Program-made: the position numbers and the translations under genes
Shown here: in pieces, positions 23,901 through 38,900 of the stretch
Layout of the letters: each line of letters begins with the position of its first letter
Position numbering within the stretch: position 1 is the stretch's first letter
Notes under the pieces: model-generated
The model's input: the letters and a program-made list of their open reading frames with translations, nothing else
What the model was told of the DNA's origin: nothing
Databases searched by the model: none
Source: Parasponia andersonii
Lineage: Eukaryota; Streptophyta; Magnoliopsida; Rosales; Cannabaceae
Reading direction: 5' to 3'
Assembly: GCA_002914805.1 (NCBI GenBank)
Contig: JXTB01000138.1
Span: forward strand, 7,759-71,758
Length of the DNA stretch: 64,000 nt

Positions 23901-26900
23901 GCTTATTACTAGGACCATATAAACATTTTATGGGAAGTTTGTATAAGTTATGTGCATCTATAAAAAAAATATATTTAAAAAGTTGCCATTAAAAAAAAAA
24001 AATGAAACGAATTAAGTAACAAATTTCACGGAGTAGATTTACATAAATCTTCATGCTCAATATCAAAACAATAAAAGCTTTAAGAGTGGAAGTCAGGACA
24101 AAAAGAAGAAAGAGATAAGATATAGAATGACTGAGCATTAAAAAATAGTAACTGATATGAGTAATAGGTATGAAAAAAGTTGCATACTTTCCCCATTCTG
24201 GTGGAGGATTCCACGCTGATAAAAGCATATCTGACTTTGCGGTAGGCAGGCAGTTTCTGACAACAAAATATTTAGTTGTGAACTGAGCAACTCCAACATC
24301 CTTGTAATCTCGGTCAAAGTCATAAATCTGTATTATGGAGAATATAGAACCACATCAAACTAACTTTTAAACGCTCCCCCAGAAGGGAAATAATATTAAG
24401 AGAAAAGAAACCATCAAAGAAGAGTCAATTACAGCATCGCAAAGCCAAACCGTTGAGCAAATACACAGTGCAAAAAACTAATCATCTATCTTGCTGAAAG
24501 AGACAAAACATATTCAACAAAAACAAAAAGACAAACAAAAAGGACCCAAGGATACACACACAATACTAATTTTATGCTCACCATGTCATTTATCTCAGCC
24601 TCAGCAAAAGATTTACCATCAACAAGCATGCTCCAAACCACTTTGTTAATTCGCAAAGATATACGCATAGCATATGATGGACTTTTGTTCTTCTCCTTTT
24701 CCATCAGTCGTACCTGGGCAGCTTTCTGTAGAGCCATCCTTAACGATGCAGATGCTGCCTTCCTAGATTTTTGTGCATTAATAAGCTCTCTTTTTAGTCC
24801 TTGCACCTGGAGTTTTGAAAATTCATTATGCTTGCATATTCTATTTTGCACTGAATAGAAAAGACAAAACGTATATATGAAATCATACAATCACAATTTT
24901 CCACTGCATACATCATATTTACTGAAGTATCCTCATTTAGTTCACCGTGCAAAAAATAAAATGAGGCCTTTTAAAAAGAAAGAAGAAAGAAAAAGAAGAG
25001 AACAGGGAGATACCGGTATATACCACTGAGCCTATAATAACACATCGGAAAAGAAAATTTTCTACATTTTCCATTTTCCACTTTTACTTTTGAGTCACTG
25101 TGTTCTTGCACTGAGATTTACAATTCAGTTACGGGGAAAAAAATTAGCCAAATGAAAACTGCAAACTATAAAGAAATTCATTTCTCACCAGCATGGGTCT
25201 TGCACCAGCAATCATCCAGAGGTCCCCCTCCTTCTCAGGATATAGGTCTCCAGAATTCTCACACCGGAGAGACAATTTCCTAATGTCATTAAGAATCAAC
25301 TTTTGCTCTTGCTCCTTCTGCTCAAGGTGAACTTTTGCAAGCTCCACCTCTTCAACACCATCAGGAACCACCTCATCTGCCTCCTCCTCAACATCTTCAT
25401 CATCTTCAGCAGGAAACAAGAGACTGCTTTTACGAGGCCTAAAAATTACATAGAAAAATTAGAATAGTTGGAAAACAGTCACATCAAACATCACATGAAC
25501 TCTTTCAAAGCCCAAGTACCATATCTAATGCGACTATTTAGCAACAGGAAAATTATTGCATCAGACTAATATATATGTATACATTTAATTTTTTATACTT
25601 GTCTTTTTCTTGAATCCTACAATCTTTTGGAGGTAGGAAACTCTAGCATATTGTTAGGTAGGTCTCCATGTGAAATGGAACCCCAAACCTCATGGGAGCA
25701 AACCATGGGTCTGACCACTCGACCTAACCCTCATGGATATATAGCATCAGATTAATACAGATACGAAATAAGAGGCAGTGGCTTCCTAGCACCAGGACTT
25801 TTGGAATCTGATCCAGAATGATTTGGTTAAACACTATTACTAAACCTCGTTCTTAATATTAAGAAATTACAAATTCTCCCAAAACCTCAAGCTGTTATGA
25901 AAATGTGACTAGTGTTAAGTTCAAAAATATCAAACTCACAAATATTTTCACCCATCTAAATGACAGTTAATGACTAACATGTGTTTTCTAACAGCTAACT
26001 GGAGAAAAACTAAGTTCTACTGACAAGAATATAATAAATTACACAGTACTTTGGCAGTGTTCCGGTTCTACAATGAAAGTATTAATGACTAAATAGTGCT
26101 GAGCAAAGCCATCACAAAAGCTTAAGTACAGCAATTTCTAATCCTCCTAAGGACTTAAAACTATATAAAAAAGCCAACCGTACTAACATCAGTACTCGAA
26201 TAGCATGCTACACAGAAGAAAACCTATACAAGAAATAGCTGCACACTCCAGCAACAGATAAATTACAGGAGACCAAAAGGAATTGAACTTCTTACTTAGG
26301 AAGACGAGCAAAAAGAAGATTTGTCAGGACATCCAGCATAACCTGAAATTGGCGAGAAGTCATTGTTGCCGTGATATTATGAGAATTAAAAGTGAGCTCT
26401 TTCAAAGGCTTCACCTGCAGCGTAAGGCAAGTAAACTCATTAGCTGTCAAATCAACCAAGTAAAACAGCATTCAACAGACATGCTACAAGAAGGATGATA
26501 TTCAAATAATCAATATATAACCAAATAATTCTTCCACATAAAGAGAACATGGACAGGACGAGCATATATTTGTTTACACATACATAACAAGTGTGCCCTT
26601 GATTCATCTGTATACATTCTACATATGATTTTACATTATAACAGTAATAATTGAAGTTACCCAAAACTACATATCCACGGGACTGTTCAACAACACCAAA
26701 AAGAAAAGGTCTCATTAGTCATGAGTTATTACCTTTAGTTCCGGAGTCCCTCCTTTGTGCCTTGTGTACCGAAAATACATATCACATGGCATAAATACTC
26801 TCTCAAGAAGAGCACCAGTACGTTTCACTTTGGGAGAGCTTCTAAGTATTATGGGAAGCCACTGCAATCCGGCCCCTGGATCAACATCAGTAGGGGCCAC

Positions 26901-29900
26901 ATGAGCCTGAACATCCTCCAACATAACTGAGAACTCCATGCATTTCCATGTCATTTCAGGTTCACACTCAGGAATATGAACATTTCCACTACCAAGTGCT
27001 TGCTCAATCATCTCTAAGCCAACATGAAGTACTGAATGAAATGATCGGGCTAAAACACGACCACTAACAGCAGCAAGCAGAAATCTACCCTGTTTGGCAT
27101 GTGGAGCAAACCAAGAGGTATGAGTAATTGCAATTATGAGCCAATAAGGAAAAGTAAGCACATTCATGGTTCTCATATAACTTCGATACGCATTTAGATA
27201 CCATGTATTAATATTTGATGTTGAAAAAATGACCACCTAAGTAGATGTAGGCAAGAACTTAAATGCTATAATATGATTGACTAGTGTAAACAAAAGACAA
27301 AAGAAAGGAATAGCAAATTCCTCCACCAGTAAGAAATCACAATGATAAGTGAGGTTTTGATGCTAACTTCCAAAAAGTAAAAAACTTACATTGGCTTCTT
27401 CTGAGTGAAGGTTAAACTGTGGCTCAATGACATTCACCATGAAATGACGTGTTCCCTCCTCTTCAGAATCATTAAGCCTTCCATCTTTAACTAAAATAAT
27501 GTGAAAAATATGCCTCTTAGCAGAATAGAAAAGGTCAGGCGGCGGAAAGTTCAATATACAGTCGGACAATACCACTATAAATGTCTGAATCTAATCATTC
27601 ATATAGCAAAAGCTAAAGTAAAAATATACTCGATAAAATCTCTGATCTATGTTTTGAAAGTCTGCAGTTCCTAATTAAAGTTGTCAAAAAAACTTCGAGG
27701 AGATCAAGGAATACCAATGGAAAGAGATGACAAGTTCTCCATTTTAACCGCAGGCAATGAGTTCTCTAGTTTGACTGAATGTGATGGAGATGAAACTGGT
27801 CCAGAAGCCTCTGTATGTTGGGCAGGAGCAATTGTACTATGGCTGGTAGTACGGGCCTTTGAGCTTCCACCTTGCTGCAAATCAGTTCCATCACCTAGTT
27901 GGTTCTCCTCAAGCAATTTTCTCTGTGCACACTGTCGAGATGGAGAGGGTTTGGGAGGTTCAAATGCTTTGGATATACCACCAACCCAGGACCAGACAGC
28001 ATCTCTATTCTCGATAGTCCACAAAAGCTTGAGACCGTAAACAAAAGTACGCTGGCAATTGTCAGCTATTACCACATTGTACCCATCATCATCACCTGGA
28101 TCAGATCTTGCATGCTCATCACTCTCACTCCCATTTTCAAACTCAGATCTCACATATGTCATCTCAAGATTTTTTCTTCCAGCTTCTTGCCAGGCTAACA
28201 ACCTAGCAGGATCAGCCTTAGGAGCCTGCCTTCTGATTGTGAAATAATCAGATGATAACAAAAATCCATCATCACGATGCTTCTCTGTGCAGCTATTCGC
28301 ATTGTTACCCTTTTCAACAGGAACTTTCTCACTAGATGCAGATTTTGAGTTTTTTCTTGTCATTTGAACCACTTTTGCAATGCTAGTATTTTCCTTTTTA
28401 TTTAAAAATGCCTTGGGCATGTGAAGGTCAAGACCCTGGTAAACAAGATCAAGAGGGTCACGCTTGCATTCGAAAGTATACTTTTGCTTCCCTCGACTAT
28501 AACAGAGTTCATACTTCAGCTTAGTCATATTGAAAGTCAGTCCTTTGGCTGGATCATCATCATCTAATGGCATATGCTTTATACAGGTAGGAGTAGCATC
28601 AATACGGAGCATAAATTCTGTCATTACTTTGTCCAATGACAAATTACCTGACCTCTGAGCTCTTGGAATTCCAAAACGAGGCCAACGAGAGAAGGACCTC
28701 AGTTTGTGGGGAGGAATATAATTCATGTTCCAGAATTTCAGTATCCATGCTAGGTCATGAGCCCCAAAATTCACTGTTGGCAAAACAACGTTATGATTCT
28801 CATGTTTAACAGGAGGGCCATAGACAGTTCCATCTACATCAGCAGTATCTCTCATGGAAGGAGGAGATTGCTTTTCACACGAAGGAGAAGGTCTAAGAGA
28901 AAAGTTCCAGCGGAGGGACAGTGACGTAGATCGGAAGGGATCAAAGACCTTTTCACGAGGTTCCCCTTCAGCTGGAAGTGCATGTAAATAATGATTCAAA
29001 GGAGTGCCAGATTCACATTCCCAATCCATTGTAACTTCAAGAGTGAAGACTGGCGCTTCAATAAATGCACCAGAAACAGCTCTACGAAGTTTAATACCAC
29101 GACTGCTTGCCAAACTCTCTAAACTGCTCACTAAAATCTTAAAATCCTTGGCAGAAACATAGACACGACCATCTGACTGCTGAATCTCCATAAAACCAGA
29201 GATAATCTGGAGTTTGTCAAGCTTCTCATAAGGATCAACAGTTCCAAGAACATTCCATCTGGTCTCAGAAAAGTTTAAGGTGATATTTCCATGAATATAA
29301 TTTCTTACATCATCCCACCAAGGTAAGCTTCGTTCCTTTTTAGGTGGTTGTGGTAGTGATATGGAAGAGTTAACAGCAGGATCTCTCACACTTAGATTAG
29401 CCCTACGAAGAGCCACAGTAAAAGCATAGCTAACGTCAGCAAAAGCTGGTTCATATCCCACTCCAAAGGACACTTCTGCCTTATGAAAATGAATAGGCAA
29501 ATCTGAATATGTTTTCACTGGTGGAGTTGTACCACTAGCAGATCGAAGCATGCGGACCTTTCTCCATCTCCCAATGAAGACATCTTGGTAAATTTGAGGC
29601 TGAAAACAAGTTGCCTAACTCGAAAAAGAACAGTCACAACCACGCAGCACAAAGTTAACAAGTTTACATAGCAAAAAAATAAATAAACAAATACAGTTAA
29701 ATAAAGTTTTATACGACTAAACACAAAATTGATGGGGTAAACAACATTCAATGATGTGAAACAAGGCAATCCTATTGAGCAAAGGTTATCCTTGATTCAA
29801 TTAACACAAAAACATGCATAAATAAGAGTTGCTCATCAATGAAAACATAACATTCTTGTAAAACAAAACCCATACTGGGTAACTTCAACTTAATAATACT

Positions 29901-32900
29901 TTCTCCATTGAAATCGATCACGATAAACAAACGTATCAAACTATCTAAAAATGCAAGAAACCAAACCACAAGTGTATCAAACTATTAAAAAATGCAAGAA
30001 AGCAAACAACTATACCAACATTATAAAACATTAAGCACGTTAGTAAGCATTCAAAAGAAGGGCAAGGGACCAACACAGAAGAACCTAACTGCCATGTCCT
30101 ATGAATTTTGCTTGGCATGCAAGGGGTACGTCCCTATGTGCTTAGTTGCCGTAAATAAACAAAAACAAGTGAAATTTTCATATAAATAGCAAATTAAAAC
30201 TAAAAGCTAAAAACAACAGAATTTTTTTTTAAAATCGCAAAGTTCGAGGACAAGGTTTCCTCCAGAATAAAAAAAACATAGACAATAATACAGAAGACAA
30301 GTAATGCACTCTGGTAGCTGTTAAAAGCAATAAGGAACTTCATAAAGAATGTTCCAACATTTACTTTTTAGTACTTTTGCTCCAATAAGTACTAGTCTAC
30401 CATACAATGTGACAGAAATTGTTGCAACCCAAAAAATGTGTAGTATTTATGTTGTTTATGCATGCTAAATATAGTATCCATGTTTTGTACAATGACTTTT
30501 GATGATCCAAATAAGAATTGGGGGGGGGGGGGGCATACACAAGTTCTGAGAAGTCAAACCCTGGATTTGGCACTCCTTTCACATCTGCATTTCAGATTTG
30601 TATGTTCTATCCTATTCAAGACATTTACTTATCTATTTCCTTGAAGAACCATACAAACAAGGCAATCGAGCCTTAAGGAAACGAATAATAACAAATTGGC
30701 AAAAGAGCAGATGGCAGAAGGAATTATACCTGTTGCGCTAGCACAACGCGACCTTCACATTTCCCGGAAGTAGCAGAAAAGAGGGGGAAAGTATAATTTC
30801 GCAGCTGGACAACAAGAGAGCTTGTATGCAAGTTAATATTCCTCCCATATAGTCGGGAAAATGGTATATTCTTTTCACAACATACGGGATCAAGCTTCTG
30901 AACAACCTCTATCATGCCATCCTCCCCACCATCAATCTTTGTCAAGCTTAAATCTAAATCAGTTGCCGTAATGGAAAGAAGAGAAGTCCTAGCGGTGCTT
31001 GGCTTGAAACCAGCCTGAAACCCTCTACTGCAAGCACCTGAACCTTCTGATGGTAAGAGACTCTGACATGCTTTGTAATATGACCGGAATGATTGTTTAT
31101 AAATTTCTTCCTGCATTTTACTAATAGCTGAAGAATCTTTTACATCAATCTCAGTTCCATTGAAGCAAACCTTTCTTTCCTGATTTGAGTCACTTGTTTC
31201 AGCAGTTTTAGAACATTGATTGAGCTTGGATGTATATTCCTCAAGAAATTTCAATCTAACAGCTAACTCAGAGGCCTCATTCCTCATCAGCTGATAGTGT
31301 TCATCAAGCCAACCCTGCAAGGGTTCCTCCTCGATATCAGCAGTTAGCTTGCGTATGCAAAACTTGAGACAGCCAAATTTCGTTGAATTAGGCTTCTTAG
31401 CTTTCGAGATATCTTTCTTCACCGGAAAAATACGACTAGTTTTAGCAGCAGTTATTAGTTTAAGACCACGCAACATATCCTCGATAGAATCATCAATAGC
31501 ACGCAATTGCAACCTGTATGGCATGCAAATGTGAATATCAAGGCCTTGAATTACCCAATCCCACGTGGTAGTTACAGGTATTTTCATATCAGATGAACCG
31601 CTTGAGACACTCGGAATACGTGAAATTTGCATGCGGCTACTTCTGAAAACTCTGGAACCATTGAAGCTAAGTAGAAGTCCTTCAAGAAGAACTCCAATAC
31701 GGCCATTCTCAGAAAAAATTGACTGAACCTGTACCAGTGCATCAACCCCATCTCCAACCTCAGCGGAAATGCTCAACATCTCCACATCAAGAGCAAAAAT
31801 AGATTCCTTTTTCTTCTGCTTATCAGAAGTTCCTGATTCAGCATTCATGTCTTTCTTCTCTTCGGCATCCTTCATGCTACAAACATCTTCCATACACTCA
31901 TTACTATGTCGCTGAAGCTTCTGATTGTGTACAAGTAACTTCAATTGCAAACCCAGTTCAATTAGCATTAGATGTACATCCGGCTCCCATCTAACTGTAA
32001 TATCGGTTGCACTAAAAAGAGAGCAGACAGCAATCTCTTTGAGACCACCAGAACGTCGTACAAATTTAGCATTTTGCATGTCAAACAATGTCACTTTTGT
32101 TTCCGGTGTTTGTTCATCTAAGAATTCCTGGTAGATTGATCTGGCTCGTTCAAGTTCCATCTGTGTTGACTGTTTCTCCTTGTTCACACACAAACTAAAA
32201 TGAAATATGTCAAGAGAAATGGAATACTTTAATTTCTTGCAATTATCCGAAATTGAAGACATAATGTCTGCACTTCGAGGCGTGCCATCAGCTGAGATAG
32301 TTATTACAACTCGACCACCCTGTGATCCATAATTTATGCGCTTAGGGTCTGCAACAACAGTATTTTCCAGAACTGAATCACCACAGAAATTTACAGAACA
32401 TCTTTCAAGATTAAATTTCAAAAGTCGAGTCCCCTTCCCTGAGGGTTTGGATGAACGCCCTCCACGTCTCTGTGATGTCCTTTTTCCAGAAGCAGACAGA
32501 GTTTTCAAGAGAGCTTGAAAAGACAAAGCCGTTGATATAAGTGATTCGACACGCTTGAAAGTAAAATAAACACCCATACCAGTTACATCAACAGATAGAA
32601 CCAATTTACTCATGGGGCCACCTTCTTCAGATGATTCCATTTCCTTCTTGCCCCAATCCAAACTAACCTTTGCTACGTGCACTAAGGAACCTGAATTTGA
32701 TTCCACGCCAAAGAGGTTCTCTTTTAAACATTCTTGGTATTCATCTGCCAGGTGCAAATTTAACTCACCAAGTTCCATATGCACACTGGTTCCAGTATTA
32801 GAAATGTTATTTGCAAATACGTGTGATGATTGAGAGCAACCCTATATTAGAAAAATCAAAAGTCAACAGTAAATTTAAGACAAGTATATTAAGGCATAAG

Positions 32901-35900
32901 AGATATCAAGACAAGTATATTAAGAAAAGTATACCAATGGAAACTTAAGACAAAATGGAAAGGACAGAAATAGAGTGAATATTACAGATAAAGGAGACTT
33001 GAGGACCAAACTTACGGAAAAAAAAGGTCCTGATACCTACTATTACTAAGACAGAGATATCAGTTACATCACAAAGAAAGGACCCAAACTTACAAACATA
33101 AAGTCCTGTTACCTACAAATATAGAGAATATCACAGAGGAAGACAGTTTAGGACTCAAAGTTACAAGATAAATGCACATTAGCAAAATGATACAAATTTT
33201 AAGAGTAGAAAACAACATGAATTCCCTAGTCATGATCCGAAAGACTGAATTGATATTAAAGTATCTTGTTTCTCAAAAAAAAAAAAAAATACAAAACAAT
33301 AGGGAAAAAAAAGAAGAAGAAGAAGAAAAAGACATAAAACAATATGGTATAATGTGGAAGGAATAAAATAGTCAAATTCGAAAATGATGATACAAAACCC
33401 ATCTAGTTAAGAAGCTCCATTTATCAACTAAAGTATTAGCAAATAAAAAGTACTAGAAAACACTTATCGCCAACTGTAACATAAAGATTGACCCACCGAA
33501 ACTAAGAAACCTTGATTGCTTCTTAAGTAGAAGAGCAAGTTTATAATAGAGCCATATTATGTCTCATATGATACTCCATGAATTCTCCTCTATATAACAG
33601 TATGCAAATATTTTATTTAGCAACTTCACATATATAACAGTTAACATCTTTTAGGTTACAAACTCAGTTCACAGTGCCAAATGGTTAATTCATAACCAGC
33701 AGATATTATTGGTAGCAAGGCCGAGTGTAATTATTTATGTATTCCTTCAAACAAGTTCAAGGGATTCTCTTTCTTAAAGATTTTAGAGCTGAACTGGCAC
33801 TTGGAAAAATCTTTCATAATCCTTTTCTCTGTTCTTTTGAGGAACATATTGTCTTCTGCTCCCTTTATTGCATTCCTTTTCATATAATTATGTTTCTACT
33901 TTCGTGTAAAGAAAACATATAACAATAATAATTGGTCTAACTGTTAACCACATCACTTACATGATACAATGGCAAACCACTGATACTATAAAGAACAATA
34001 GTCATCTCAGGGGCTGAAAGAGTACACGTCCACATGATAGCTTTGGCATCACTAACTGGTAGCTTTTCCATAGAAGAAACTTCCTCCTGAAGCACCATTC
34101 TTTTCTTCTTACTAACTAGTGGTTTTGCAACAGAAGAAACTTCCTCCTGAAGCACCGTTCCTTTCTTCTTCGAAAAGTGGAGGTGCAACCATGGCTGTAA
34201 TCTACTTGTTATAATGTTGCACTGAGTACCTCCCAGCTTTACATCGACTTCAACTCTAATAGGTGAGGATGGCTGAAAAGTTAAGCATTTATATAAGTCA
34301 GTGTATAAAAATGACAACCAAACCATGAATCCCATTTTTTTTAATAAGAAACTAAAAACTTTATTATAGAGAAGAAATAAAGGACCAGGGCGAAGACTAG
34401 TGTTCCTCCTAGCTCCAAGAAAATAAAACAATAACTTAAGCCTCATTGTTCCAGTTACAATAAATAGTAAAAAGAGGACAGTTCCTAAACTCTTTGGTAG
34501 AAGAAACCCTAAGATGCACCCAAGAAAGATCTTTCTCCCACAGAAAACAATCTTGGATCAACATATAGAAGCATCATGATCACAGACATCCATTAATGTT
34601 GAAAACCAAAACTATTTGGAGCAGAATCCAAGTACTTTTACATAGTCAGAAAATGGTACTGATATCTCTTACATTGTTGAAATATTAAAACTCTTTCTAG
34701 AATGCACACCGTCAATTTAAATCTTGGATGTTTCAGCCATTCAACAATAACTAAAAAAGTAGCCAAATATAACTTTAAGAGAACAAAAAATTGATTGGCA
34801 GGCATGATTGATCCAGGAAGCAGTAACTTCAAGAGAACAAAAATTTTACTGGCAGACATGATTAATTAGCCAAGTATAACTTCAAGAGAACAAAAATTTG
34901 ATTGGCAGACATGATTGGTCCAGGAAGCAGTAGCTTCAAGAGAACAAAAATTTTACTGGCAGACATGATTAATTAGGGAAGAATTTGCACTATTTTTTTT
35001 ATAAGAAACAAAACAATACTTTCATTAATAGCATGAAAATTTACATTCAAGGAAGATGAGTCCTTTCAAAATCGTTGCACTAACTTTCAGTGCATAGTAC
35101 TAATGTGAGAATCGAGATGACATTTTCCTTGGAAGTAAGCAATAGTTGGTAACCTCATTCTAAGTATAGAACCAGCCCACCATGACATTCAATTATATTA
35201 TCAAATACCATTAAATTTGACCTCAACTATACAGATATATAACATGCATAAAGCAAAGAGTACCAACTTGACAGAGAAAACAGAGTGCCACAGTTATATA
35301 GCATCATACTTACCTGTATTGGAACGTAGACAAATGAGGCAACATCTACTTTTAGTATCTCCAGTACAGAAGTGCCAGCTTCTCTAAGAAGCTGAAATGC
35401 AATGTAAAAACCATTGTCAAAAAGAGGCCAAGCTGTACATCATGATCAAACTATGACAATATAAGCATTTTAATAACTACAACTACATCCTTACATGAAT
35501 CTCACTAAAATCCAATTGAATGTCAAGGCGTGTACTCTCCCCCACATCTTCACTTGCTTGTGATTTGATGCTCTTCAACTGAATTCCCATGATGTTATTC
35601 TCAACAACAATACCATGTTCACGATGCACAAATTTCACATCCAGTTTTGGTAAATTAAAGCACAACTGTCAATAACATGTAAACTTTGTTTGTCAGAATT
35701 TTTTTTTTTTTTTCTAGGAAGCATTGATGCATAAGTCAGTTCAAAATACTTTGGCCTTGTTAAGTCCCATTAAACACAAATAAAGAATGCCTTATTTAGC
35801 TTAAACTAATGAAAGCATTTAAAAAAAAAAAAAAGTATCACAGCAACCAGCAGGAATCAGGAAATTAGGCTTCTATATGCTTTAGTAGAAAATCGAAATT

Positions 35901-38900
35901 CCTTCCATAACTAAATGAGGTGAAAGTACTGACAACAATATTGAGTAATCTATGCACCTCTAAGTTCAACAAAGAAAAGGTCTATTGGAAACTGTAGCAG
36001 AAGACAAGTCCCAAAACAATATACATAGACGTAAACACTTCATTGGAATCCAATGCCAAAGGGAACACCCACATCACCAATTCACGCAAGTCACAGGACC
36101 ACTTTGGCCCATATGGTCCCCTCTATTGAAGGTCCATGTGGCAAAGATGGGGACAATCGCTTAAATGCATACCAGCCATAGGTCTGACTGGTAGAACTGA
36201 GATATTTTATTTTTATGTAAATCTGAACTGTTATAGTAAATTAGTAATACTACAATGAAATTAAACATCTACATATGCATGACAGGAGTAAAAATAGAAA
36301 CAAAACATTTTCCTATGGATGATAACCATCAGCCACCATAAATAAAAGAATAACCTGTTGAGTTTGAATTTTCATGTCAAGAGGCCTAATTTTAACACAA
36401 GTTACTTCATGAAAAGCCAATCTTAAGCTTGCCTTTATCCTGGTTTTATAACTCCCACAAAATCAATCCAAATTCAAAAAGAAAGTGCCAAAAAAAAATA
36501 TATCTGTAAGCGAAACTAACAACACAACCACAGTTTAAGTATCTGTGTGCCACTCTGGAGTAAGGGATTTCACAAGGTACTTCCAAACTGAAAAGGTGTT
36601 TCTGAATTCCAGATTAAAACCATGATGTTCGGTGATTTCAGTTTGTACAGGTGTTTTGTACCTGGCTTGAAAGTTGAACCCTCTAGATCNAAAAAAAAAA
36701 AAACATAGTAGCACAGAGTGAAAATCTTCACAAACCTTCTCTGGAATTATTGAGGTGTACTTTGAAAGTGCAACGGAAATGCTTTGATTTTCGTTAACCT
36801 TTCTAGAGTCCAAAGAATGAACAGTTGACTCTATAGCGCTATCTGATTGAGAAGCCGATTGGGATGAACTCTTGCTTTTTAACAGCATCTCCTCATTTAG
36901 GTTCACAGTGACCTCCCCATTTGTAATGTCCACATTCTTGATAACTACACCAACTTCCCTATGTCCAAATGAAGGAAATTGAAAAAAATGTTAGCTGGTT
37001 TTTCTTTAATAAGAGTCTAGGGTTCAGCCGATATTTTTTAAAAAATAAAAAATAAACAAAATAATAAAAAAATAAAAAATAAAAAAGATACATTATGTAA
37101 CAGGAGATTTAAAAAACCTATTGGGGACCCAAAAGAGGCTCCACAAAGCTACATACCAATAACAACCTAGAAATATCAAATATTACATGTGCATCTATGC
37201 AAAAGCTAAAATAAGGGTACTTAAACAGTACCTATCATGATCAAATTCACAACAGAGAGAAAACTCTTCACAGATAAAAGGAGCAGAAGATCTCTCCATA
37301 GTGGTACAGGATGACAGGCCAGCAGGAAGGAATCCTCCAGAGCTGAAATTGGAGGAATGATCAATACTAACCCGTTGCTCACCCAAGTGAGCAACAATAG
37401 GTACCATATGTAGCTTAACAAACAGATTTTGCTTAGATCCAGAGTCTTTAGATATATCAACTTTAAGTTCCTTAACTTCAACAGTAGCTTTGGGCGTCTG
37501 AAACATTTCAAAAGAATATTCATCACAAAAAAAAAGTATAAACATACAACCATCATAAAGAGGAGACACACACACACACACACAACAAGATCCAAGATAC
37601 TGAGAAAGTAAAGTGTTTTAGACTACCCTTTTCTTTAACAGGGAACAGAAAATGATTTATTAACAATAAAAAGAACTGCATTACTTATCAATATTAACTG
37701 CAAAAAGAAACAGTTCTTGCATGTATTCTTCTTAGCATATAGAAAAAATCAAGGTTTAACTATGGTTGGAATTTTATTTGCAAGAGAGAGGAAGAGGAAA
37801 AGAAAGATCTGAAGCTCCCATCTGTTTCACCTAGGGTTTTGGCAACTAGCGATTCTGTGGATTAAAACACTACACCAAAATCCTTGCAGACATTACTCAA
37901 TGAAACAATAGAATGATGAACAAAATCAACTATAGAAAATAATCGGATGATCAAGACACAATAGCATCGAAGATAACAATTGAGATCACACATCTAACTG
38001 CCCTCCCAAAACAAGGGGATATATCACTTATCTGAAGTTGTATACCTTTAAAACCAAATCTGTCACAGAAACCGACAAATATCTTGTAATATTGGCTACA
38101 ACCATCCATTTGCCCCTGCCTGAAGCACGTGGCTTTCTAGTTTTAGCCTCAGATGTGCTTTTAGTTGAAGGCCTCATTACCACTTCTAAGTCACATATTA
38201 ACAGTTGCAGCTTCGGATCTCTAGACATAAAACCAACCCCAAGTTTGACCAATGACTGTCGTAAGCTTAATTTAATTTCACCAACAGATATAGATTCAAC
38301 AGGACCCTGTACATCATTAGAATCACAATAATATAAATCTCATCTAAAGAAAATTTCTTAACAAATCTAGTCTAATAGAGCAAAAGGAAAGGAAGATGTA
38401 CGCCCTTACTTCTTAGCTAGATTCATATTACAATAAGAATCCAAAGGCATAAGTATAATAAAAACCTTTTTGAATGTCACTACGACATCCCTGAGACACT
38501 TCCATCCACCAACACGAAATCTGACAGATGCTCCCAATTTCCGACTTAAAATCCAAGCAAGCAGCCTTGAAGCAAATCTGTAAAAACGTTAACAATAAGA
38601 ACTTGGCAACTAAACACTTCAAGTCCTGAGGACATGAGAACGAGAAAAGCGACGAAATGATAAAACTTACTAAGAACCATTCATAAGATACAATAAAGAA
38701 ACAAGCAGGGGTAAATAGTAATAAACAAACTAATGAGACTATTAGAATGTTTCGCAGGTAAAACATGATATTCGTTTCACATTCCACCTTTTCAAGGTTT
38801 CCCGGTCGACTTCCCATATAATGGTATTACACAAAATTACTTTTGGCTACCAAAACACGAGTTGTGTGACAAATGCATTGCTTACAAAATTGGTATCCCA

